Source: Prochloraceae cyanobacterium PL24a_bin.78 (GTDB taxonomy: Bacteria; Cyanobacteriota; Cyanobacteriia; Cyanobacteriales; JANQIW01). From it: a DNA stretch of 64,000 nucleotides. Made by a program: the position numbers and the translations under genes. Each line of letters opens with the position of its first letter. Within the stretch, counting starts at the first letter, position 1. The notes below the pieces were generated by a model that saw only the letters and a program-made list of their open reading frames with translations, did not search any database and was not told the origin of the DNA. Location of the stretch: the NCBI GenBank assembly GCA_028281945.1, contig JANQIW010000012.1:1-64000 (forward strand), given 5' to 3'. Below, piece after piece: positions 18,974 to 26,667 of this stretch.

Positions 18974-19651
18974 TTAAGGAAATACTGCTCTAAAATCTTT
19001 AACTTTGAGATCTATACCTGTAATTGCCGTACCAACAACTACAGCATAAGCTCCTAAATCCAAGGATTTTTGTGCCATAGATGGGGAAGCTATTCCTCCT
19101 TCACAAATTATGGGAATGTCTAATTGTTTGACTAAATCATCAAGAAGGGAATAACCAGGAGGTTGGAGATGTTGAGTTTCTGAGGTATATCCGTATAAAG
19201 TAGTGCCCACTAAATCTACTCCTGCATTAGCAGCAGCCAAACCATTTTCTATAGTATCTACATCTGCCATAACTAATTTCCCTAATTCATGAATTTTGGT
19301 AATTAGATGAGATAAGGTTTCACCTTCAGGGCGTTTTCTACTGGTGGCATCGATGGCAATAATATCGGCACCTGCTTTAGCAATGGCTTGAGCATCTTGT
19401 AGCCTAGGGGTAATATAAACTTCATATCCTGGAATTTGTTGTTTCCACAACCCAATTATGGGAATATCTGGCATTAACTGGCGAGTAGCTTCAACATGGG
19501 ATGGAGTATCTATTCTAACTCCTGCGGCTTTTTGGTTAATACTGGCTTGGGCAATAGCTGCTATAATATTGGGTTGATGTAATGGTGAATTGATAGGCGC
19601 TTGACAAGATACGATTAAAGTTTTTTCTAGTTTCTTAAGGATTTCTTTCAT
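18974..19651 (-). CDS. nanE: N-acetylmannosamine-6-phosphate 2-epimerase
   Basis: NanE interconverts ManNAc-6-phosphate and GlcNAc-6-phosphate. The 225-residue TIM barrel shows the family pattern: VSCQAPINSPLH at the start, VRIDTPSHVEATRQ, PIIGLWKQQ, ADIIAIDATSRKRPEG, LVMADVDTIENG, VDLVGTTLYGYT and IICEGGIASP near the end, including the phosphate-binding glycines and catalytic Lys of the KRP segment. Its ATG overlaps the stop of the upstream histidine kinase (ATGA at 19648-19651), so the two are translationally coupled. No other sialic-acid genes are seen, so the role is probably amino-sugar recycling. Confidence 0.93.
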   Translation of the reverse strand: MKEILKKLEKTLIVSCQAPINSPLHQPNIIAAIAQASINQKAAGVRIDTPSHVEATRQLMPDIPIIGLWKQQIPGYEVYITPRLQDAQAIAKAGADIIAIDATSRKRPEGETLSHLITKIHELGKLVMADVDTIENGLAAANAGVDLVGTTLYGYTSETQHLQPPGYSLLDDLVKQLDIPIICEGGIASPSMAQKSLDLGAYAVVVGTAITGIDLKVKDFRAVFP

Positions 19652-21858
19652 AAATTATTGATTTTTTCTATTAAACTTGTTGGTTGTAACGGTTTCATCA
19701 AATAATCATCTATCTCCTCTATTTCCTCTATTTCTTGGGTTACATCTGTATTTGGGTATAAATCATCTACCATTAAGATTAATTTTAGCTTTTTATCGAT
19801 TTTGAGGTTTTTCATTTTTTTACAAATATCATTAACTTTTGATAAGGAATTATCTACGATTACTATTGAAGGTTCTAATAATTTAATGGTTTTAATGGCA
19901 GTGGATTCATCTATTAGCCAAATTACTTGATATTCGGCTACGGTAAGTAAATCACAAATTAAATTAGCTATCTCTTCTTCTTGAGAAATTAAAATAATCG
20001 TACTTCCTTTCGGAGGCGGTTGCCTTTCGTCTTTTACCTTGCAAACTGGATACGTTTGGCTTGGCAACCAAAAGGTAAATGATGAGCCTTTGCCGATGAT
20101 AGATTCTACTTCTATTTTGCCTCTTAGTAATTCTACTAACTGTTTCGTTAATGCTAATCCTAGTCCGGTTCCGCTATGTGTTCTAGTTTTTGATTCTTCT
20201 AACTGTTTAAATTGTTCAAATAGCAAAGGCATATTATTATCTGATATTCCTATACCTGTATCTTCTATTTGGAAATATACTCTATTTTGTTCTTTCCAGA
20301 TTCTAAGAATTACTTTTCCTCCAGCTGGAGTGAATTTAATGGCATTATCTAAAAGATTTATGGCTATTTGTTCTAATCTATCTCGATCGCTATAAAATTC
20401 ATGGTTATTTTCATCTATTAAATAATCTAATTCTAGGGATACCTCATGTTTATTGGCTTTTTCTTGAAATTCATTGATTAAGGATAAAGCGATTTGATGT
20501 AAAGAAAAGTTACTAATATTTAAGCTTGTTTTGCCTGCTTCTATTTGGGAGAATTCTAGCAAATCATTAACTAATCCTAATAATTTTTTGCCACTATCTT
20601 GAATAGTTTTTAAATAGCGTTGTTGTTGCTCAATAGGAAAGGTATTATTTTCTTGATTAAATTGTAATAATAAGGTTTTTGATAAACCGATAACACAAGT
20701 TAAAGGTGTACGCAATTCATGACTAATATTTCCAATAAATTCTTTTTTTGATTTATGGGCTACTTCTGCTGCTAATAATGCGTATTCTAATTCTTTTGCT
20801 CTTTTTTCTACTTGTTTTTCTAAATTTTCTTTTTGGGTTTTTAATTCTTGATAAGATTGATCTTGATAAATAGCAATAGCTAAATATTGAGCAATATTAA
20901 CAATAAAATTAATATCAGTTTGTTTCCAAAAGCGGGGTGTTAAGCATTGATGAGCAATCAAAAATCCCCATAATTCATCTCTTACCATAATCGGTGTCAT
21001 TATTTTTGCCCTCACTTTTAGGTTTTTCATTAATGAATATAAACAATTAGGTAAATCTGATTTTTCCAAATCATTAATAACTAAAGTAAATCCTTCGTAA
21101 TATTTATTTTGTAATTCTTGGTTATTGCTGAAACAGTTTTCCCCTTGAAAGTTTAGAATAGATGCAATAGTTTCATCAGCTTTGGCTTCATAAGTTACAA
21201 CATCTATTAACTCGGTTTCTCCTGTTGTTTGAGAGAAAGTTTCAACTTTTAATTGATAAACAACTAATCTATCTAATTTTAATAAATCTCTAACGTGTTC
21301 AATTGTCATTTTTACAATTGCTAATAAATCTATATTTTCCTCAATTTGATTAATTACTTGATCGAAAATACGTTCTTGTTGAATACGATTTAGCAAAATA
21401 CGATCTAGGTTTTGAGCATAATAATTAGTAGATAAATAGTCACTTTGACTAGTCAAAATACCTAGCAATTGTAAAATAAATTGAGATTGAAAATTTGATG
21501 TTTTTCTACTTTGTTTGAGTTGTAGAAGACGATTCTTAAATACATTTTTTAATTCTAACTTTTCTAAGAATTCATCTATGATTTTGTTATCAAAACTTAT
21601 AGTTGCTTCATAAAATACAATATTATTGTTAGGTTTACCTGATAATAAAACATTCCATCCTGGCAAGGCTAGTAATCGAAATTTTGGTTTTGCTTGATTG
21701 ATGGAATTAATTGATTCTCCATCGGTTAAAATATGTTCAGTAAGTAATATTGCTTCTTTACCTGCTATTTCTGCCATTTTTTCCCAAAGATAGCAAAGTT
21801 GCTCAAATTTTTGTAAGGACAATTTTTGCTCTAAAATTGACTGATGAAGATTTAACAT
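19648..21858 (-). CDS. Hybrid sensor histidine kinase: GAF, HisKA, HATPase, partly degenerate receiver
   Basis: The 736-residue soluble kinase starts with about 170 residues of unassigned sequence, then a GAF domain (about 175-340) ending in the phytochrome/cyanobacteriochrome-like VRAKIMTPIMVRDELWGFLIAHQC. HisKA follows (FIGNISHELRTPLT, phosphorylated His near 376), then HATPase_c (NLLDNAIKFTP, DTGIGI, GTGLGLALTKQL). The C-terminal 110 residues resemble a receiver: the phosphoacceptor Asp (VIVDNS) and the Lys (LMKPLQP) remain, but the usual acidic pair is SQEEE. The GAF has C242 in an ENCF sequence and C272, placed where DXCF cyanobacteriochromes have their cysteines, though C272 is followed by Leu rather than His/Tyr. 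Translationally coupled to nanE. Confidence 0.9.
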   Translation of the reverse strand: MLNLHQSILEQKLSLQKFEQLCYLWEKMAEIAGKEAILLTEHILTDGESINSINQAKPKFRLLALPGWNVLLSGKPNNNIVFYEATISFDNKIIDEFLEKLELKNVFKNRLLQLKQSRKTSNFQSQFILQLLGILTSQSDYLSTNYYAQNLDRILLNRIQQERIFDQVINQIEENIDLLAIVKMTIEHVRDLLKLDRLVVYQLKVETFSQTTGETELIDVVTYEAKADETIASILNFQGENCFSNNQELQNKYYEGFTLVINDLEKSDLPNCLYSLMKNLKVRAKIMTPIMVRDELWGFLIAHQCLTPRFWKQTDINFIVNIAQYLAIAIYQDQSYQELKTQKENLEKQVEKRAKELEYALLAAEVAHKSKKEFIGNISHELRTPLTCVIGLSKTLLLQFNQENNTFPIEQQQRYLKTIQDSGKKLLGLVNDLLEFSQIEAGKTSLNISNFSLHQIALSLINEFQEKANKHEVSLELDYLIDENNHEFYSDRDRLEQIAINLLDNAIKFTPAGGKVILRIWKEQNRVYFQIEDTGIGISDNNMPLLFEQFKQLEESKTRTHSGTGLGLALTKQLVELLRGKIEVESIIGKGSSFTFWLPSQTYPVCKVKDERQPPPKGSTIILISQEEEIANLICDLLTVAEYQVIWLIDESTAIKTIKLLEPSIVIVDNSLSKVNDICKKMKNLKIDKKLKLILMVDDLYPNTDVTQEIEEIEEIDDYLMKPLQPTSLIEKINNL

Positions 21859-22054
21859 TTTTTTAGCACTATTAACAGTACTACTTGAATTCCTTAATAA
21901 CTAGCTTCGCCTTTTATTTCTTATTTTTCTTGGACTATAATCATTTTTACAGTTTTGAGTTTCAATTTTTAAGTCTATTCAAATTTTCTCTAATAAAATC
22001 CACGAAACTTAATACTTTTTTTTTACAAAACTTTACTTGGAATAATTTTTATAT

Positions 22055-25000
22055 ATGCACAGAATTACGGCAATTCCTGGAGGTTGGAATCCTGATGGGA
22101 ATGGAGTTATTTTTATTGAACAAAATCCGGCTTCTATTATTTTTCTAACTGCGGCAGATACGGATATTCAAACTGTGGCGGCTTCTCTTTCTTTTTTGCC
22201 TTCTGATTTCCCTAGTTTAAGAGTTGTTAATCTTTTAAATTTACAGCAAAATTTGACTATCGATTCTTATGTTGATACGGTTTTATCTTATTCTAAAATT
22301 ATTATTCTTCGTTTATTAGGTGGTAGATCTTATTGGTCTTATGGTTTAGAAATTTTATCAGATTTGGTAATTTCTAAGAATATTAGTTTATTTGTTTTAC
22401 CGGGTGACGATCGTCCTAATCCAAATTTAATGAGTCTTTCTACGGTTTCTTTGGCTCATGTTAATCGTTTATGGCGATATTTTCAAGAGGGAGGTGTGGA
22501 AAATTTTACTAATGGTTTTAAATTTGTTGCTGATGTTTGTTTAGATAAAAATTATCAACCTCAATTTCCTCAAGTTGTTCCTAAGTTTGGGATGTATTTT
22601 AGGCAAGAAATCTTGGAAAATAAAACGCCATTGGGAAAAGATTTATACCCTACTGTAGGAATTATTTTTTATCGATCGCATTATTTATCAGGGAATACTA
22701 AACCAATTGATGCTCTATGTTTTGCTTTACAAAAACGCAATTTACAACCTATAGCAATTTTTGTTTCATCCCTTAAAGATGGTGAAATTCAGGAAGAATT
22801 GTTAGATTATTGTCGATCTCATCAAATTCAACTACTTTTAAATACCACCAGTTTTGCTATTGCTAAATTGGGAGAAGAAATGGAATTAGATTTATGGCAA
22901 AATTTGGATATTCCTATTTTCCAAGTCATTCTCTGTGGCACTACTTTAGAGCAATGGGAATCCAGTTTTCAAGGATTAAGTCCAAAAGATGTAGCCATGA
23001 ATGTTGCTTTGCCTGAAGTTGATGGCAGAATTATTACTCGTGGGGTTTCTTTTAAGTCAATTTCTAGTTGGAATGATGCTTTGGAAACTGATGTAGTGAT
23101 TTATCAACCCCTTGAAGATAGAATTAATTTTGTGGCAGATTTGGCTGCAAATTGGCTTCGGTTAATTACCACTCCTCCTAGTAAAAGAAAAATTGCATTG
23201 ATATTAGCTAACTACCCTAATAAAGATGGCAGAATTGCTAATGGCGTTGGCTTAGATACTCCCGCTAGTTGTATAGAAATTCTCAAAGCTTTAAAAAATG
23301 CTGGTTATTTTGTGGAGAATATTCCTGAAAATGGTGATGATTTGATATCTCTTCTAACTCAGGGGATTACTAATGATTTAGAAGCAAATGATTGGCGATT
23401 ATTTCAACAAGATTTTCCCCACCTTTTCTCCGTTTCTGATTCTGAATATCTAGATTATTTTGCAACTTTACCACCAAAAATACAAGAAGATATTAATAAG
23501 AGATGGGGAGAATTTCAACCTAATAGTAAAAGCATTCCTATCTCTGGTATCCAATTAGGAAATATCTTTGTAGGAATTCAACCTTCTAGAGGATATGATC
23601 TTGATCCCAGTTTAAATTATCACGTTCCAGATTTGGAACCAACTCATCATTATTTAGCTTTTTATTACTGGTTAAAAACTAATTTTCATACCCTAGCAAT
23701 GGTGCATATTGGTAAGCATGGAAATCTCGAATGGTTACCCGGAAAAAGTATCGCTCTTTCTGCTAATTGTTACCCTGAAATTAGTTTAGGAAGTCTCCCA
23801 AATTTCTACCCTTTTATTGTTAATGATCCCGGAGAAGGTGCTCAAGCAAAACGTAGATCACAAGCCGTTATTTTAGATCATTTAACACCACCTATGACAA
23901 GGGCAGAATTGTATGGAAATTTGCAAAAGTTGGAGAGATTAATCGATGAATATTATGAAGCACAATCCCTCGATCCCTCTCGATTAAAGGTGATTAGCGA
24001 GAGAATTCTCAATTTAGTTAACGAAGAAAACCTCAACAAAGATTTAGGAATAAACACAATAGATAGCAACTCAATTTCCCAATTTCTCAACCAAGCAGAT
24101 GGTTACCTTTGTGAGTTAAAAGAAGCCCAAATAAGAGATGGATTGCATGTTTTTGGTCAATGCCCTCAAGACAATCAATTAAGAGATTTAATCATTTCTA
24201 TTGCCCGTTTTCCTAATCAAAATCGCCTTGGTTTAACCCAAGCAATTGCTCAAGATTTCCACCTAAATTTCGATCCACTGAATACCAATCCTGCTGATAA
24301 TTTTGCTGTAGAAGATTCCCTAAAAAATCCCTCAGAAAATTCTCTAAATTCAGAAATATTTCAAAATAATAGAACTATCGGAGATGCAATCGAAACCCTC
24401 GAAGAAATAGCCAAAGAAATTGTAGATAACCTCCTTTATAACCAACCCACAAAACATCAAATAAGAGAAAAAACCAAGACACAATTACAATGGATTCAAA
24501 ATAAACTATTACCCACACTCCAACAAAGCCAACAAGAAATAACCAACCTCATCAGGGGATTGGAAGGTAAATATATCCCCAGTGGCCCATCAGGGGCACC
24601 CACTAGAGGCAGAATCGAAGTATTACCCACAGGTAGAAATTTTTATTCAGTAGACATTCGCGCCATTCCCACAGAAACCGCTTGGGAAGTAGGCAGAAAA
24701 GCCGCAGAAGCCGCCATCGAAAGGTATACCCAAGAAAATGGTGAATACCCAAAAACCCTTGCTATCTCAATTTGGGGCACCTCGACAATGAGGACAGGTG
24801 GAGACGATGTTGCAGAAGTGCTTGCTTTGCTTGGTGTAAAACCCATTTGGGATGGAAATTCTCGAAGAGTAGTAGACTTTGAAATCCTTACCCCATCTGC
24901 ATTAGGGCGCCCTCGTGTTGATGTGACGGTGAGGGTATCGGGGTTTTTTCGCGATAGTTTCCCCAATCTAATAGATCTACTTTACCAAGTTACACGGGCA

Positions 25001-25867
25001 ATTGCAAGGCTCCAGGAGGAAAAAGATATCAATCCTTTGGCTTCCCAAGTGGCGGCAGATAGGGAGTTTTGGCAGGGTGAAGGTTTAAATGAAACTCAAG
25101 CTAGAGAAAGGGCTGAATATCGCATTTTTGGCTCAAAACCTGGTGCTTATGGTGCGGGTTTACAGGGTTTGATTGAGGCTCAAAATTGGGATTCTGATGA
25201 GGATTTGGCTAGGGCTTACATTAATTGGAGTTGTTATGCTTACAAAACTGCTGATAAGATTGCAGGTAAGGCTTCTGGGGGAATTCAGGGTGTTTCTATG
25301 CCGGAGGTTTTTCAGCAAAGGTTACGACAATTACAGATAGTTTTACATAATCAAGACAATCGAGAGCATGATTTGTTAGATTCTGATGATTATTATCAGT
25401 TTCAAGGAGGTTTGACTGCTGCTGTTCGTTCTTTGACTGGCAAAAATCCTCATACTTATTTTGGTGATAATTCTCTTCCTTTTAATCCTAAAGTTCGCTC
25501 TCTATCTCAGGAAATATCAAGGGTTTATCGATCGCGGGTGGTTAATCCGAAGTGGATTGCTGGAGTTATGCGTCATGGATATAAAGGAGCTTTTGAAATG
25601 GCAGCGACAATAGATTATTTATTTGCTTACGATGCTACAGCTAAATGTGTAGAAGATTTTATGTATCAAGGAGTTGCTGACGCTTATCTTTTTGATGACA
25701 AAGTGCAAAAATTTATCCTAGATAAAAATCCTTGGGCTTTGCGGGATATGGCTGAAAGGTTATTGGAAGCTTCCATACGGGGTTTATGGGCTTCTGCAAG
25801 TGAATCTACTCTAGATAAGTTACGAGATATTGTTCATTTTGCCGAAGGAAACCTTGAAGATAAATAA
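22055..25867 (+). CDS. cobN: Cobaltochelatase subunit CobN / BchH-family large chelatase
   Basis: This is the large porphyrin-binding chelatase subunit, which in the aerobic pathway inserts cobalt into hydrogenobyrinic acid diamide with ATPase partners. The 1270 residues match CobN in length. Recognisable segments are HIGKHGNLEWLPGKS, NDPGEGAQAKRRSQAVILDHLTPPM, GLHVFGQ, LPTGRNFYSVD, SIWGTSTMRTGGDDVAE, RVDVTVRVSGFFRDSFPN and MRHGYKGAFEMAATIDYLF. ChlH differs clearly (longer, other N-terminus). No cobS or cobT is nearby; in cyanobacteria ChlI/ChlD-type AAA proteins are thought to serve instead. I found no cobalamin riboswitch in the short upstream region. Confidence 0.93.
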   Translation: MHRITAIPGGWNPDGNGVIFIEQNPASIIFLTAADTDIQTVAASLSFLPSDFPSLRVVNLLNLQQNLTIDSYVDTVLSYSKIIILRLLGGRSYWSYGLEILSDLVISKNISLFVLPGDDRPNPNLMSLSTVSLAHVNRLWRYFQEGGVENFTNGFKFVADVCLDKNYQPQFPQVVPKFGMYFRQEILENKTPLGKDLYPTVGIIFYRSHYLSGNTKPIDALCFALQKRNLQPIAIFVSSLKDGEIQEELLDYCRSHQIQLLLNTTSFAIAKLGEEMELDLWQNLDIPIFQVILCGTTLEQWESSFQGLSPKDVAMNVALPEVDGRIITRGVSFKSISSWNDALETDVVIYQPLEDRINFVADLAANWLRLITTPPSKRKIALILANYPNKDGRIANGVGLDTPASCIEILKALKNAGYFVENIPENGDDLISLLTQGITNDLEANDWRLFQQDFPHLFSVSDSEYLDYFATLPPKIQEDINKRWGEFQPNSKSIPISGIQLGNIFVGIQPSRGYDLDPSLNYHVPDLEPTHHYLAFYYWLKTNFHTLAMVHIGKHGNLEWLPGKSIALSANCYPEISLGSLPNFYPFIVNDPGEGAQAKRRSQAVILDHLTPPMTRAELYGNLQKLERLIDEYYEAQSLDPSRLKVISERILNLVNEENLNKDLGINTIDSNSISQFLNQADGYLCELKEAQIRDGLHVFGQCPQDNQLRDLIISIARFPNQNRLGLTQAIAQDFHLNFDPLNTNPADNFAVEDSLKNPSENSLNSEIFQNNRTIGDAIETLEEIAKEIVDNLLYNQPTKHQIREKTKTQLQWIQNKLLPTLQQSQQEITNLIRGLEGKYIPSGPSGAPTRGRIEVLPTGRNFYSVDIRAIPTETAWEVGRKAAEAAIERYTQENGEYPKTLAISIWGTSTMRTGGDDVAEVLALLGVKPIWDGNSRRVVDFEILTPSALGRPRVDVTVRVSGFFRDSFPNLIDLLYQVTRAIARLQEEKDINPLASQVAADREFWQGEGLNETQARERAEYRIFGSKPGAYGAGLQGLIEAQNWDSDEDLARAYINWSCYAYKTADKIAGKASGGIQGVSMPEVFQQRLRQLQIVLHNQDNREHDLLDSDDYYQFQGGLTAAVRSLTGKNPHTYFGDNSLPFNPKVRSLSQEISRVYRSRVVNPKWIAGVMRHGYKGAFEMAATIDYLFAYDATAKCVEDFMYQGVADAYLFDDKVQKFILDKNPWALRDMAERLLEASIRGLWASASESTLDKLRDIVHFAEGNLEDK

Positions 25868-25903
25868 ATATATTCACAATATATATATCATAAAAAATTT
25901 AAA

Positions 25904-26320
25904 ATGAGCAGAAAAGATTTATTTCATAACCTGGTCAAACGAGCTTTAGAAAAGGAACAATGGACAATTACTTCCGATCCTTTAGAGTTAGAATGGGAAG
26001 AAGTAAAAGTGAAAATTGACCTTGCTGCTGAAAGAATTATTGCTGCTGATAAAGGAGACGAGAAAATAGCTGTTGAAATTAAGAGCTTTATTGGTTCATC
26101 CCCTATCAGTGAATTTCATACTGCACTTGGGCAATTTCTCAATTATCAGTTAATATTAGAAAAACAAGAGAAAAAGCGACAGTTATATTTGGCTATTCCA
26201 CATGAGATTTACAGGACTTTTTTTCAAAGTGTTTTTGTTCAAACTACTAGTCAACGTTATCAACTTAAATTCATCATATATGAACCAGCTACGGAGGAAA
26301 TAGTAAGATGGATAAACTAG
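25904..26320 (+). CDS. xisH: XisH family protein (fdxN-element excision controlling factor homologue)
   Basis: The 138-residue protein is an XisH homologue, recognised by KDLFHNLVKRALEKEQWTIT and LAAERIIAADKGDEKIAVEIKSF. The pattern D39 followed by E58-I-K60 is a PD-(D/E)XK nuclease-fold signature. XisH was named from excision of the fdxN element in heterocystous Anabaena, but xisH/xisI pairs are common in unicellular cyanobacteria with no such element, so the name does not establish excision. The gene overlaps xisI by 13 bases. It follows cobN after 36 bases, which may be chance. Confidence 0.92.
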   Translation: MSRKDLFHNLVKRALEKEQWTITSDPLELEWEEVKVKIDLAAERIIAADKGDEKIAVEIKSFIGSSPISEFHTALGQFLNYQLILEKQEKKRQLYLAIPHEIYRTFFQSVFVQTTSQRYQLKFIIYEPATEEIVRWIN

Positions 26321-26643
26321 AATATTATCGCAATTGTGTTCAAACTTTGTTAGAAAATGAGAGTAAGTGCTTTCCTGAGAAAGAAAATGTTGAGACAGCA
26401 TTATGTTTTGACACGAAAAGAGACCATTATCAAATAATGCGAATCGGTTGGAAGGATTTAATCAGGGTATATCATACTGCAATTCATTTCAATATCAAGG
26501 AAGGCAAAATTTGGTTGCAACAAAATACTACTGATATTGAAATAGCAGAAGAGTTAGTGGAAATGGGAATTCCTCGAGAAGATATTGTTCTTGGTATTCA
26601 TCCGCCTTACAAAAGACCTTATACAAAATATGGAATTGGTTAA
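26308..26643 (+). CDS. xisI: XisI family protein
   Basis: The 111-residue protein is the standard XisH partner, with YYRNCVQTLLENESKCFPEKENVETALCFDTKRDHYQIMRIGW, then DLIRVYHTAIHFNIKEGKIWLQQNTTDIEIAEELVEMGIPREDIVLGIHPP. The length is normal and it appears intact. It starts inside the end of xisH, so the two are translationally coupled and probably form a complex. Role outside heterocyst formers is unproven. Confidence 0.92.
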   Translation: MDKLEYYRNCVQTLLENESKCFPEKENVETALCFDTKRDHYQIMRIGWKDLIRVYHTAIHFNIKEGKIWLQQNTTDIEIAEELVEMGIPREDIVLGIHPPYKRPYTKYGIG

Positions 26644-26667
26644 ATTGTTCTATTAATTTGATAACAA

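Noticed and set aside
21859-22054. Possible cobalamin riboswitch before cobN
   Set aside because: The leader is short and AT-rich and lacks a recognisable B12-box (GCCACTG-like) sequence.
25904-26643. Evidence for an fdxN-type excision element
   Set aside because: No recombinase, no attachment repeats and no interrupted gene are visible; xisH and xisI names reflect homology only.
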